This document shows positions 1-9,064 of a stretch of 64,000 nt of DNA, one piece after another. A program made the translations under genes and the position numbers. The notes beneath the pieces were generated by a model. It did no database searches and was not told where the DNA came from. It worked only from the letters and a program-made list of their open reading frames with translations. The DNA comes from Micromonospora sp. NBC_01796 (GTDB lineage Bacteria; Actinomycetota; Actinomycetes; Mycobacteriales; Micromonosporaceae): the NCBI RefSeq assembly GCF_035917455.1, contig NZ_CP109078.1, positions 8,498,984 through 8,562,983 of the forward strand, read 5' to 3'. Positions within the stretch are counted from its first letter, which is position 1; the number at the start of each line of letters is the position of its first letter.

Positions 1-2412
1 TACCGTGACCGCACGTTCCCGGAACCCGGCCACACCGGCGGATACCTCGAATTCGGTCCCGACGGAAACCTCTACATCGGCACCGGGGACGACACGCCGC
101 CGAACCTCGACCCCAACTGGCAGGGCTACGCGCCGCTGGACTGGCGGTCGGGCAAGGCCAATCTCGACGCCGCCCGGACCGCCGGCAACACCAACGACCT
201 GCGCGGCAAGCTGCTGCGCATCAGGCCCTCGACCAGCGGCGGCTACACCATCCCGACGGGCAACCTCTACGCGCAGGGAACGGCACAGACCCGACCGGAA
301 ATTTACGCCATGGGCTTTCGCAACCCGTTCCGCTTCTCGATCGACCCGGCCAACGGCTGGGTCTACCTGGCCGACTACGGCCCCGACCGGAACCCACCGA
401 CCACCAATCGCGGCCCCGAGGGGCTCGTCGAGCTCAACGTGATCAAGTCGGCGGGTAACTACGGCTGGCCGTTCTGCCACGGCGACAACCAGCCCTACGC
501 GCCGTTCAACCCGGACACCGGCGTCGTCGGCGCCAAGTTCAACTGCTCCGCACCGGTCAACAACTCGCCCAACAACACCGGGCTGACCAGCCTGCGGCCA
601 GTCGTCGCGCCCAACCTGTGGTACGGCTACGGCACCTCGCCGACCTTCCCGGAGCTCGGATCCGGCGGTTCCGGCCCGATGGGCGGACCGGTCTACCGGT
701 ACGACCCGGCTAACCCGTCCGCAACCAAGTTTCCGCCGTACTACGACGGCGTCCACTTCTTCTACGAGTGGTCGCGCAGCTACGTCAAGGAGGTGCACTT
801 CGACTCCGCCACGGCGGTGACCCGCACCAACCCGTTCCTGCCGACGGCGAGGTTCAACAAGCCGATGGACATGGAGTTCGGCCGGGACGGCTCGCTCTAC
901 CTGCTGGAGTGGGGCACCAACTTCGGCGGTGGAAACAGCGATTCCGGGCTCTACCGGATCGACTACGTCCAGGGCGGACGGTCGCCGGTCGCCAAGGCCA
1001 CCGGTACGCCCACCAGCGGCAACGCACCGCTCAACGTCCAGTTCAGCAGTGCCGGCACGGCCGATCCGGACCCCGGCAACACGCTCACCTACCAGTGGAC
1101 GTTCGGCGACGGCACCACCTCGACGGCGGCCAACCCGTCACACGTCTACACCACCAACGGCAACTATGCGGCGCAGTTGAAAGTCACCGACAACACCGGC
1201 AAGACCGGCTTCGCCAACGTCCAGATCACCGTCGGCAACACCGCACCGGTGGTCACCATCACCACCCCGTCGAACGGCGGCATGCTCACCTTCGGTGACC
1301 GGGTCTCGTACCAAATCAGTGTCTCCGACCCAGGCGGCGACCCGATCGACTGCGCCAAGGTGGTCCTCAACCCGGCGCTCGGGCACGACGACCACGCGCA
1401 CGAAACCACGGAATACCCGGGCTGCTCGGGCACCATCTCCACCGACCTGCTCGGTGGACATCCCGACGGCGCAAACCTGTTCTACGTGCTGAACGCGAAG
1501 TACACCGACAACGGCGGCGCGGGTGGCGCGGCTCCGCTCACCGGCTACGGACAGGCGATTCTCCAGCCCAAGCACAAGCAGGCCGAGTACTACAGCAGCC
1601 AATCCGGCACCCGGATCGTCGACCAGGCCGGCGCGGAGAGCGGCAAGCGCGTCGGGGACATCTCCAACAACGACTGGGTGGCGTTCACCCCGATGAGCCT
1701 GTCGGGCATCACGAACGTCAGCTACCGGCTGTCGTCGCCCTCCGGTGGCGGATCGATCGAACTGCGCGCCGGCTCGCCGACCGGCACCCTACTGGCCACC
1801 ACACCGGTGCCCAGCACCGGTGGATGGGACAACTATCAGTCCACGGCACCGGTGAACGTTGCCGCCCTCGCCGGAACCCAGACGCTCTACCTGGTGTTCA
1901 AGGGCAGCGCGAGCAACTGGTTCGATCTCGACTCGCACACGTTCGGCGGCGCCGGTGTCGGCGTGCCCAACACCGGCGGCGTAGCGGGCCGGACGTGGAC
2001 CCTCACCGCGTTGCACAGCGGCAAGCTGATGGACGTCAGCGGCGTGTCCACCGCCGACGGCGCCCAGATCCACCAGTGGGCGGCCACCGGCGGCAACAAC
2101 CAGAAGTGGCAGGCCGTCGACGCCGGCAGTGGTGCGATCTACCTGAAGGCGGTCCACAGCGGCAAGTGCGTCGAGGTGACCGGCGGCTCCACTACGGCGG
2201 GGGCCTTCCTCCAGCAGGCCACCTGCAACAACAGCAACCAGCAGAAATTCACCGCCGGGACGACGGGGACCGCCGGGGTGTACACCCTGACGAGCGCGCC
2301 GAGCGGGCTCTGCGTGGATGTCGCCAGCGCCGCCACCAGCGACGGCGCCCGGCTGTTGCAGTGGAACTGCCTCGGGTCCACCAACCAGCAGTGGCGGTTC
2401 AGCCTGGCCTGA
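1..2412 (+). CDS. Secreted PQQ-type sugar dehydrogenase with PKD and ricin-type modules (5' partial)
   Basis: The frame is open from the first base, so the start lies outside the window. The visible 803 residues begin inside a glucose/sorbosone dehydrogenase (GSDH) beta-propeller: HTGGYLEFGPDGNLYIGTGD, then LRGKLLRI and the family-typical AMGFRNPFRFSIDP. A PKD domain follows (WTFGDGTTST, about residues 325-415). Next is a beta-sandwich, carbohydrate-binding-like stretch (about 500-640). A C-terminal ricin B/CBM13 beta-trefoil has three NQxW or NQQKF-type repeats and ends NQQWRFSLA. Such proteins are extracellular and act on sugars or polysaccharide-bound aldoses; the substrate cannot be read from sequence. 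It fits the xylan-degrading genes further right, which share the lectin module type. Family call is firm; exact activity is not. Confidence 0.85.
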   Translation, partial: YRDRTFPEPGHTGGYLEFGPDGNLYIGTGDDTPPNLDPNWQGYAPLDWRSGKANLDAARTAGNTNDLRGKLLRIRPSTSGGYTIPTGNLYAQGTAQTRPEIYAMGFRNPFRFSIDPANGWVYLADYGPDRNPPTTNRGPEGLVELNVIKSAGNYGWPFCHGDNQPYAPFNPDTGVVGAKFNCSAPVNNSPNNTGLTSLRPVVAPNLWYGYGTSPTFPELGSGGSGPMGGPVYRYDPANPSATKFPPYYDGVHFFYEWSRSYVKEVHFDSATAVTRTNPFLPTARFNKPMDMEFGRDGSLYLLEWGTNFGGGNSDSGLYRIDYVQGGRSPVAKATGTPTSGNAPLNVQFSSAGTADPDPGNTLTYQWTFGDGTTSTAANPSHVYTTNGNYAAQLKVTDNTGKTGFANVQITVGNTAPVVTITTPSNGGMLTFGDRVSYQISVSDPGGDPIDCAKVVLNPALGHDDHAHETTEYPGCSGTISTDLLGGHPDGANLFYVLNAKYTDNGGAGGAAPLTGYGQAILQPKHKQAEYYSSQSGTRIVDQAGAESGKRVGDISNNDWVAFTPMSLSGITNVSYRLSSPSGGGSIELRAGSPTGTLLATTPVPSTGGWDNYQSTAPVNVAALAGTQTLYLVFKGSASNWFDLDSHTFGGAGVGVPNTGGVAGRTWTLTALHSGKLMDVSGVSTADGAQIHQWAATGGNNQKWQAVDAGSGAIYLKAVHSGKCVEVTGGSTTAGAFLQQATCNNSNQQKFTAGTTGTAGVYTLTSAPSGLCVDVASAATSDGARLLQWNCLGSTNQQWRFSLA

Positions 2413-2420
2413 CCAACCAC

Positions 2421-2457
2421 GGCTACCGCGGTAGCCAGTGACGGTCCCGTCGGGACC
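2421..2457. terminator. Tandem hairpins between convergent genes
   Basis: Two perfect inverted repeats sit between the convergent sugar dehydrogenase and SDR genes: GGCTACCG/CGGTAGCC (2421-2436) and GGTCCC-GTC-GGGACC (2443-2457). There is no U-tract, which is usual for GC-rich actinobacterial terminators. They probably end transcription from one or both sides. Confidence 0.5.
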
Positions 2458-2619
2458 GGCGTCCGACGAAACGGAGCCGGTCCCGACCGGGACGTCGCCG
2501 TCAACCGAGACGAGTGCGGGCGGAGCTGACCCGCCCCGGACAGGTGTGGCCGGACGCGCCGAAGCCCGGTTCGGTGCGGCGTACCGCCGGGCGGCGTTTC
2601 GGTGCCCACTGCTCGCTCG

Positions 2620-3378
2620 TCATCGGCCGAGCCAGCCGCCGTCGACGGGCAGCACGACTCCGTTGACGTAGTCCGATGCCGCCGATGCCAGAAACACCGT
2701 GGCGCCGCCGAGATCGTCGGCGCGGCCCCAGCGGGCCGCCGGAATCCGGGCGAGGATCGCCCGTTCCCGGTCGGGGTCGTCGCGCAGCGCCTGGGTGTTG
2801 TCGGTGGCGATGTAGCCGGGGGCGATGGCGTTGACGTTGACCCCGCTGGCCGCCCACTCGTTCGCCAGCGCCTTGGTGAGCCCGGCCACTCCCGACTTCG
2901 ACGCGGCGTAGCCGGGAACGGTGATGCCGCCCTGGAAACTCAGCAGCGACGCGGTGAAAATGATCTTTCCTCGGCCACGCTCGACCATCGCCCTGCCGAT
3001 CTCCCGGCTCAGCACGAACTGGCTGCTCAGGTTCACCTCGATCACGTGGTCCCACATCTCGTCCGGGTGGTCGGCGGCCGGGGTACGGGCAATCGTGCCG
3101 CCGTTGTTCACCAGGATGTCGATCGGCCCGAGCGCGGTGAGGTCGCGGGCCAACCGGTGCACGGCCGCCCGGTCGGCGAGATCGGCCCGCAGCGCGGTGA
3201 ACCGGCTGCCGGCCGCCCGGACCCGGCGTTCCACCTCGCTTCCATGCGCTTCCATCTGAGCGGAGACGCCGACGACGTCGGCACCGGCAAGGGCCAGGGC
3301 CTCGGCCATGGCAAGACCGATTCCGCGCCGGGCACCGGTCACGACGGCGGTCCGCCCGGACAGGTCGAACAGGGTCAT
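2620..3378 (-). CDS. SDR-family oxidoreductase (KduD-like)
   Basis: This is a 252-residue classical short-chain dehydrogenase. It has the NAD(P)-binding TGARRGIG motif at residues 15-22, NNGG at 91-94, Asn116, Ser144, and the catalytic YAASK (Tyr157, Lys161). It ends with the typical VNGVVLPVDGGW. The closest described families are 2-deoxy-D-gluconate/2-keto-3-deoxygluconate dehydrogenases and gluconate 5-dehydrogenases, which act in sugar-acid pathways. The ATG overlaps the upstream dehydrogenase stop (TGATG), so the two are translationally coupled. It is the last gene of a minus-strand sugar-acid operon. Fold and chemistry are certain; the substrate is inferred from the neighbouring dehydratase and transporter. 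Confidence 0.85.
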   Translation of the reverse strand: MTLFDLSGRTAVVTGARRGIGLAMAEALALAGADVVGVSAQMEAHGSEVERRVRAAGSRFTALRADLADRAAVHRLARDLTALGPIDILVNNGGTIARTPAADHPDEMWDHVIEVNLSSQFVLSREIGRAMVERGRGKIIFTASLLSFQGGITVPGYAASKSGVAGLTKALANEWAASGVNVNAIAPGYIATDNTQALRDDPDRERAILARIPAARWGRADDLGGATVFLASAASDYVNGVVLPVDGGWLGR

Positions 3379-4403
3379 CACCGGTTGCCCTCCCGCAGGT
3401 CGAGCAGCACCTTCATGACGCCGCCACCCTCCAGGGCCGTGAACGCGGCGGCGACCGCCTCGACGGGTTCGACCCGGGAGATGAGCTGTCGCACCGGGAT
3501 CGCGCCGGAGGCGACCAAACGGATCGCCTCCGCCATGTCGTCGCGCTGGTACAGGCGGGCACCGAGCAACTCCAACTCCCGCCAGAAGAACCGGTGCAGG
3601 TTGACCTCCCGGGGTTGAGGGTGAATCGCGACCATCACCAGTCGGCCGCGAGTGGTCAGGACGTCGACCGCCGTGGCGACCCCGGCGGCGGAGCCGGACA
3701 CCTCGAAGGCGACGTCGGCGCCCGCGCCCTCGGTGCGGTCGTTCACCAACGCCACGACGTCGGTCGTACCCGGGTCGACGACGTCGATCCCGATTTCTCC
3801 CGCGACCGCACGCCGGAACGGGTCCGGCTCGACGAGGAGCACCTGCGCGCCGCGGCCCTGCGCGACGGCGGCGATGAGAACCCCTATCGGCCCGCCGCCG
3901 ACCACGACCACCAGATCGTCGGCGGTCACGTTTCCCCGCCGTACGTCGTGCACCGCGACCGCGACCGGTTCGATGAGCGCCGCGTGGTCGAGCGGCAGTT
4001 CCTCGGGGAGCGGCAGGACCAGTTCCGCCGGCACGTTCCAGAAGGACTGCATGGCGCCCGGCGAGTCGATGCCGAGAAAATTCATGGCGTGGCAGACGTG
4101 GGAGTTCCCGTTCCGGCAGGCCGCGCATCGTCCGCACGACCGGGTTGGCATCACCGTCACGGCCTGTCCGACCGTCCAACCGGTGGCGTACTCGCCTACA
4201 GCCGCGATCCGCCCGGACATCTCGTGCCCGATGATCGCCGAGGGGCCGACCCGGGCGTCCATGTCCCCGTGGTAAATGTGCAGGTCGGTGCCGCAGATCC
4301 CGGTGTACGCCACCGCGATCCGCACCTGGCCGCGACCCGGTGGTTCCGGTTCACGTTCCTCGATCCCGAGGTGCCGCGCACCCCGGTAGACGACTGTCTT
4401 CAT
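3378..4403 (-). CDS. Zinc-dependent medium-chain alcohol dehydrogenase
   Basis: This is a 341-residue MDR-family dehydrogenase, probably oxidising a sugar alcohol or sugar acid with NAD. Catalytic zinc ligands are visible as Cys37 (GICGTD) and His60-Glu61 (GHE). The structural zinc site is C90-x2-C93-x2-C96-x7-C104. The Rossmann motif VVVVGGGPIGVLI follows. The start is ATG at 4403, preceded by GGAGGATCG. An upstream in-frame ATG lacks such a site and would add a non-conserved, Arg-rich leader. It resembles sorbitol, L-idonate, threonine and galactonate dehydrogenases. It overlaps the SDR gene by one base. Family is certain; substrate is unknown. Confidence 0.85.
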   Translation of the reverse strand: MKTVVYRGARHLGIEEREPEPPGRGQVRIAVAYTGICGTDLHIYHGDMDARVGPSAIIGHEMSGRIAAVGEYATGWTVGQAVTVMPTRSCGRCAACRNGNSHVCHAMNFLGIDSPGAMQSFWNVPAELVLPLPEELPLDHAALIEPVAVAVHDVRRGNVTADDLVVVVGGGPIGVLIAAVAQGRGAQVLLVEPDPFRRAVAGEIGIDVVDPGTTDVVALVNDRTEGAGADVAFEVSGSAAGVATAVDVLTTRGRLVMVAIHPQPREVNLHRFFWRELELLGARLYQRDDMAEAIRLVASGAIPVRQLISRVEPVEAVAAAFTALEGGGVMKVLLDLREGNR

Positions 4404-4452
4404 CGATCCTCCGTCTCGCAGTCGGTACATCGGTCGTCCCGACCGGGCATGG

Positions 4453-4486
4453 TCGTGGGTGCACCACCGTGGCGGTGCACCCACGA
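4453..4486. terminator. Perfect 13-bp hairpin between dehydratase and dehydrogenase genes
   Basis: TCGTGGGTGCACC and its exact complement GGTGCACCCACGA flank an 8-base loop. The hairpin lies in the 210-base gap between the end of the dehydratase gene (4614) and the start of the dehydrogenase gene (4403). It could terminate the upstream transcript or attenuate read-through into the dehydrogenase-SDR pair. Confidence 0.6.
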
Positions 4487-4613
4487 TCCCCTTGGTCTGT
4501 CGGTACCTCGCGCTGAAACCGGCACCCCGGTACCGGAGCCGACCGGGCGGACCCCGGGCCCGCGTCCGGACCCGGGCGGCCCCGCCGGACGAGTCCGGGT
4601 AGCCGTGTCCAGG

Positions 4614-5837
4614 TCAGTGGTGCGCGGTAGGCGACACCGCGTTGTGGGAATTCAGCGGCCCGACGGGAACCTGGCGTACGGGCGCGATCCCGTCGACCCC
4701 GGCGAGCAGCCGTCGTCCGGCTCGCTCCGGCCGGACGTTGGGGCCCTCGGTCGTCTGCGTCTGCGGGCGGCGGGTGGCCTCCCGGATCCGGTCCTCGTCG
4801 ACCAGGACGCCCAGTCCCGGCGAGTCTCCGAGGACGAAGGCCCCGTCCTCGACGTGAAGGTCGATGGAGACGCCGGCCGGTGGACGCAGGTCCTGTAGCT
4901 CGCTGGTCAGGTGATTCGGCACCGAGGTCGCGGCGTGCAGCAGTCCGACCGGGCTGTTGCCGATCGGGCTGACCGGCAGGTCGTGGGCGTGCGCCAGGGC
5001 GGACGCCCGCAGGAAGTGGGTGACCCCCCATACGGCGGCCATCTGGACGATGTCGACCGCGCCGGCGGCGATCAGCGGGCGGTACTGTTCGAGCCCGGTG
5101 AGGTTCTCTCCGGTCGCGACCGAGGCGCGAATTCCTCGGCCGACCGTGGCGAGTCCCTCCGCGTCCCAGCGCCGGACGGGCTCCTCGATCCAGATGAGGT
5201 CGAGGGTGCGTTCGAGTTCGCAGACGTGCCGTACGGCCTGCTTGCGGGTCCATGCCTCGTTCACGTCGAGCATCAGGCCCGGCCGCAGTCCGTGCCCGGC
5301 CTCGGTCAGAACCTCCCTGACCAGGCAGAGGCGGTGCCGGTCGCGCTCGATGTCGAGGCCGCCCTTGAGCTTGGCGGCCCGTAGGCCGTGCCGGGCGTAG
5401 ACCTCGTAGGTCGAGACGAGTTCGTCGTCGGTCAGCCCGATGTCCAGGCCGGACGCGTAGGCGGGGACCCGCCGATCGCGTCCGCCCAGCAGCCGCCACA
5501 ACGGCTCGCCGGCGGCCTGCGCCTTGATGTCCCACAGGGCGGTGTCGAGCGCGCCGATGGTGCCGAACACCGGACCCGCGTGCCCGGCCTTGAAGGTGTG
5601 CCGCAGCATGCGGTCGTAGAGGGTTGTCACCGCGCGGGGGTCTTCGCCGTCGATGGCCGCGAAAATACGCTCGATCTCGACGTGCGGTCCGAGTCCGACC
5701 CCGGAAATACCCGCGTCGGTCTCGACGATGACGATCGGCACCGGGACCACCCCGTCGACGAACACGCCGTTGGCGTCGCCGACGGGCCGTCCCCATTCCT
5801 GGACAGTGGATAGTGTCCGATATCCGGTGATCCGCAT
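4614..5837 (-). CDS. Enolase-superfamily (mandelate racemase/muconate lactonizing) sugar-acid dehydratase
   Basis: A 407-residue MR-MLE protein with an N-terminal capping domain and a C-terminal (beta/alpha)7-beta barrel. The KxK motif is at Lys156/Lys158. The three metal ligands are Asp191 (MLDVNEAW), Glu218 or Glu219 (WIEEP) and Glu244 (ATGEN). Members of this branch abstract an alpha-proton from an acid sugar and eliminate water. The adjacent sugar ABC permeases and two dehydrogenases support an aldonate or aldarate dehydratase. AAGGG lies 6 bases before the ATG. The C-terminal 50 residues (RRPQTQTTEG onward) are a polar extension without clear family counterpart. The specific sugar acid cannot be assigned from sequence. 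Confidence 0.8.
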   Translation of the reverse strand: MRITGYRTLSTVQEWGRPVGDANGVFVDGVVPVPIVIVETDAGISGVGLGPHVEIERIFAAIDGEDPRAVTTLYDRMLRHTFKAGHAGPVFGTIGALDTALWDIKAQAAGEPLWRLLGGRDRRVPAYASGLDIGLTDDELVSTYEVYARHGLRAAKLKGGLDIERDRHRLCLVREVLTEAGHGLRPGLMLDVNEAWTRKQAVRHVCELERTLDLIWIEEPVRRWDAEGLATVGRGIRASVATGENLTGLEQYRPLIAAGAVDIVQMAAVWGVTHFLRASALAHAHDLPVSPIGNSPVGLLHAATSVPNHLTSELQDLRPPAGVSIDLHVEDGAFVLGDSPGLGVLVDEDRIREATRRPQTQTTEGPNVRPERAGRRLLAGVDGIAPVRQVPVGPLNSHNAVSPTAHH

Positions 5838-5838
5838 G

Positions 5839-6669
5839 TCAACCCTTCGTGGAACCGGCGGCGACGCCGTCGGCGATTTGGCGCTGGAGGAAGAGGTAGA
5901 CGACCAGAACGGGTATCGCGGCGATCAGCACACCTGAGGCGAAGGTGGGAATGTCGTCGGAGTACTGCCCCCGCAACGAGGTGACACCCACCATCAGTGT
6001 CCGGTGGTCGGCCGAGGGCATCATCACCAGCGACATGAGGACGTCGTTCCAGCAGAACAGGGCGTTGAGGATGCCGACCGACAGCAGCGCCGGGGTGCCC
6101 AACGGCAGCATGATCCGGCGGTACACGCCGTACACGCTGTTGCCGTCGATCCTGGCCGCGTCAATGATCTCCGGCGGAATGCCCCGGTAGTAGCTCGTCA
6201 TCAGGAAGACGGTGAAGGGCAGGAACTGGGCCACATAGACGAGGACCAGCCCGGGGTACGTGTCGATGAGCGCGGTGTCGGCCATGATCCGGGCGAGCGG
6301 CACCATGATCACCTGAAACGGGACGAACAGTCCCGCGAGGCAGCCCAGGAACAGCACCGACGAACCACGGAAACGCAGCTGACTCAGGGCGAAGCCGGCC
6401 ATCGATCCGAGCAGCAACAGCAGAATCACCGACGACGTCACGACGAGCAGGGAGTTGGCGAAGTAGCGGCCCAGGCCGACGCTGTTCCACGCCGTGCTGA
6501 TGTTCTCCCAGCGCAGGGCATCGGTCAGGGAGAACCGGTCGAGGATGTAGTCACGCCGCGTCTTCATCGCGACGTTGGCGGTGAACAGCAGGGGGTAGAT
6601 CGTTGCCAACGCGAGCAGCGACATCGGGATGGCCACCACCCAACGGCCCAGACGAAGGCGAGACATCAC
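5839..6669 (-). CDS. Carbohydrate ABC transporter permease, MalG type
   Basis: A 276-residue inner-membrane permease with six predicted hydrophobic segments, the first near residues 10-30. The cytoplasmic EAA loop that contacts the ATPase is visible as PPEIIDAARIDGNSVYGVYRRIMLP. These are CUT1-family features. It pairs with the upstream permease, whose stop overlaps its ATG by four bases. No ATPase gene is present; actinobacterial CUT1 systems commonly borrow a shared ATPase such as MsiK encoded elsewhere. It ends one base before the dehydratase start, so transport and catabolism are in one operon. Confidence 0.9.
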   Translation of the reverse strand: MMSRLRLGRWVVAIPMSLLALATIYPLLFTANVAMKTRRDYILDRFSLTDALRWENISTAWNSVGLGRYFANSLLVVTSSVILLLLLGSMAGFALSQLRFRGSSVLFLGCLAGLFVPFQVIMVPLARIMADTALIDTYPGLVLVYVAQFLPFTVFLMTSYYRGIPPEIIDAARIDGNSVYGVYRRIMLPLGTPALLSVGILNALFCWNDVLMSLVMMPSADHRTLMVGVTSLRGQYSDDIPTFASGVLIAAIPVLVVYLFLQRQIADGVAAGSTKG

Positions 6670-7646
6670 TTGTCCCTTCCCGCTCGCTCGAGCAGCTTGA
6701 TCTGCAGCATTCCCACGACGAGCATGATGACGAAGAGAACCGTCGACGCGGCCGACGCGAGGGCCGGCCGGTTCATCTGGCCCTGTTGGATCCAGATGTA
6801 GTACTCCGGCAGGTACGTCGATCCCTCCGGGCCACCGCTGGTCATGACGAACAGCAGCCCGAACATGGAGGTCAGCATCCCGATCATCGTGGTAACGAAG
6901 ACGAACTGAATGGTGCGCGTGAGGCTCGGGATGATCACGTGCCAGACGACCTGGGGTAGTGACGCCCCGTCCACCCGGGCCGCGTCCAGAAGCGCGGCGT
7001 CCAGGGTCGCGAACCCGGCGAGGAACACCACCAGGCTCATTCCGAAGGTGGCCCAGATATACACCCCGACCACCATGAACATCGCAAGGTCCGGGTCGCC
7101 CAGCCAGTCCACCGGACCGACCCCGACCGCCCCGAGTACGGCGTTGAGGGGACCGTCGAAGGCGAGCAGCAGGTTGAAGATCGCGCCGACGATGACCGGG
7201 GAGAGCACCGCGGGAAAGAAGTAGACGCTGCGGTAGAACCGGTGGCCGGGCACCCTCAGGTAGATGAATGTCGCAAGCAGCCCGGGGATCGCCACCGCCA
7301 CCGGGAGCAGCAGCACCAGCAGCCCGACGTTGCCGAGCGCGGTCTGGAACAGCGGATCCCCGAGCAGCTCGCGGTAGTTGTCGAAACCAACCGCCCGCCC
7401 GTTCTGCTCGCCGTCGCCGGTAAAGGAGAAGTTGACCCCGAGGAGCAACGGATAGAGCCGCAGCGCCACGATTATCAGCACGGCCGGGGCAACCAGGACG
7501 TAGGGAGCGAAGCGCTCGGCGCGCGAGCCACGACCGGCGCGCCGGGTGCGGGCACCGTCCCGCTCAGCCGATGATCCAGCCACCGCCCGGTCGGTCCGTC
7601 CGGTTTGAGCCGGACGGACCGACGGGTGTGCATTTCCGATCGGCAC
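6666..7646 (-). CDS. Carbohydrate ABC transporter permease, MalF type
   Basis: A 326-residue permease with an Arg/Ser-rich cytoplasmic N-terminus of about 50 residues, then six hydrophobic segments starting near YVLVAPAVLIIVALRLYPLL. The EAA loop reads TLDAALLDAARVDGASLPQVVWHVIIPSL. The NFSFTG motif after the first segment is typical of MalF/UgpA-like proteins. It lies 4 bases downstream of the binding-protein gene and overlaps the MalG-type permease by 4 bases. The partner proteins define a CUT1 importer for an oligosaccharide or sugar-acid-containing glycan. Confidence 0.9.
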   Translation of the reverse strand: MPIGNAHPSVRPAQTGRTDRAVAGSSAERDGARTRRAGRGSRAERFAPYVLVAPAVLIIVALRLYPLLLGVNFSFTGDGEQNGRAVGFDNYRELLGDPLFQTALGNVGLLVLLLPVAVAIPGLLATFIYLRVPGHRFYRSVYFFPAVLSPVIVGAIFNLLLAFDGPLNAVLGAVGVGPVDWLGDPDLAMFMVVGVYIWATFGMSLVVFLAGFATLDAALLDAARVDGASLPQVVWHVIIPSLTRTIQFVFVTTMIGMLTSMFGLLFVMTSGGPEGSTYLPEYYIWIQQGQMNRPALASAASTVLFVIMLVVGMLQIKLLERAGRDK

Positions 7647-7650
7647 GAGT

Positions 7651-8916
7651 TCAGCCCGCCTGGTCGGAAGCGGCCAGTTGCTTCACCACCTCGTCGACGG
7701 TGATCGAACCACTGAGCAGTTGCTGGGAGAGCCGCCCCATCAGGTCCAGGGTCTTCGAGGACAGCGCCACATGCAGGGCGGGCTTACCGCCCTTGAGCTC
7801 GGAGACGATCGTGGCAACAGCCGGGCCGCCCTGCGACACGTCGATCGTGGTGTCGGCGGCGATCGCCCCGGCGTCGGCGTAGAAGGCCTTCAGCGCATCG
7901 GTCGAGGTCAGGGATCGCACAAGGTCGGCGGCCACCTTCGGGTCCTTCGTCCATTTGGCGACCCCGTAGCCGATACCACCGTCGTAGGCGAGGCTCGGGG
8001 TGGTCCCGGCGGTGACTACCGGAGCGTCCATCACACCGAGCTTGTCGGCCGCCAGGAACTCGTTGAAGTCCTTCCAGTGCCCCACGTCCGACATCAGCCC
8101 GATGACGTGGGCCGCCTTGGCCGACTGGAAGAGGGCGAAGGAGTCGTTGAACATCGCGGTCGAGTTGGCCCCGTCGTTGTTCAGTCCCGCGTCGCCGGCC
8201 TCCTTCCAGAGTTGGAAGACCCGCTTGACGTTGGCGGAGTTCCAGTCGCGCTTCCCGGCGATCCAGTCGTCGTACTCCTGGGCGGTGAGGATGCCCGATG
8301 CCAGGCCCGAGAGCCAGAACTGAATGCCGGCGCCCTCCTTGTTGCCGAGGGCGAAACACTTGGCACCGGCCTTCGCGATGGCGGTGCAGTCGGCGACGAA
8401 CTCGTTCCACGTCGTGGCCGGGCTCGCCGGGTCGAGCCCGGCCCTCTCGTAGAGCGCTTTGTTGTAATAGATGGGGTGACCCTGCAGCGTCACCGGGCCC
8501 GCGTAGATCCTGCCGTCCTTGGTGAACGCGTCCCACCCGGCCAGCCGCTGCTTGTCGTCGGCCACGTACTCGTCCAGCGGGACCAGCGAGTCCGTCCGGT
8601 CGCGGATCTGGCCTCCGCCGTTGAACAGGATGACGTCCGGGCCCTTGCCGGACTGGATCGCCGCACCGAGCAGCGTGTAGTACTGGTCGAACGGCTGCGC
8701 GACGAACTCGACCTTGACATCCGGGTGCTTCTTCGCGAAGTCGGCCTTCGCCTCTTTGAGGTAGGACGCGGCGAACGCCTCGCCGGACTTCCAGTCCCAC
8801 ACCACCAGCTTGCCGTCCGATCCGCCCGAGGACGAGCCCGAATCGGCGGCACTCCCACAGCCGGCCAACGCCAGCCCCGCAACGAGGACGGCCGACCACA
8901 TTGCTCGCTGTTTCAT
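7651..8916 (-). CDS. Sugar ABC transporter substrate-binding lipoprotein
   Basis: A 421-residue extracellular solute-binding protein (family 1). It has a lipoprotein signal: Lys/Arg N-terminus, hydrophobic core, lipobox LALAGC with lipidated Cys20, then a Gly/Ser linker. The mature part shows the family pattern, including VVWDWKSGE, VLFNGGGQIRD and YNKALYERAGLDP. The start is the ATG with AGAGGTG about 8 bases upstream; a longer upstream frame would place a non-signal leader before it. It is the first gene of the minus-strand transport and catabolism operon, divergent from the GntR regulator, and is presumably the most strongly induced gene. The ligand is not predictable. Confidence 0.9.
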   Translation of the reverse strand: MKQRAMWSAVLVAGLALAGCGSAADSGSSSGGSDGKLVVWDWKSGEAFAASYLKEAKADFAKKHPDVKVEFVAQPFDQYYTLLGAAIQSGKGPDVILFNGGGQIRDRTDSLVPLDEYVADDKQRLAGWDAFTKDGRIYAGPVTLQGHPIYYNKALYERAGLDPASPATTWNEFVADCTAIAKAGAKCFALGNKEGAGIQFWLSGLASGILTAQEYDDWIAGKRDWNSANVKRVFQLWKEAGDAGLNNDGANSTAMFNDSFALFQSAKAAHVIGLMSDVGHWKDFNEFLAADKLGVMDAPVVTAGTTPSLAYDGGIGYGVAKWTKDPKVAADLVRSLTSTDALKAFYADAGAIAADTTIDVSQGGPAVATIVSELKGGKPALHVALSSKTLDLMGRLSQQLLSGSITVDEVVKQLAASDQAG

Positions 8917-8990
8917 CGCTGTCACCTCTGAGAGTGGGGTGGCCGACGGACGCGCCCGTCGCGCCATCATTGACCGGAACGTAACCCGTA

Positions 8991-9005
8991 TGACGTGTGA
9001 CGTCA
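8991..9005. promoter_or_regulatory. Inverted repeat, candidate GntR/FCD operator
   Basis: A perfect 6-3-6 inverted repeat, TGACGT-GTG-ACGTCA, lies in the 148-base divergent region between the binding-protein gene (start 8916) and the GntR regulator (start 9065). FadR-type GntR proteins bind short palindromes at their own promoters. The position between the two starts fits control of both. Assignment to this regulator is inference. Confidence 0.6.
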
Positions 9006-9064
9006 ATAGTCGGTCGTACACTGACCACGGACGTCGTGCCACGGCGATTCATTCGGAGGGGGAC

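Noticed and set aside
5839..8916. Search for an ATPase gene of the sugar ABC transporter
   Set aside because: No Walker-motif ABC ATPase is encoded in the locus; a shared ATPase encoded elsewhere is more likely than a missed gene.
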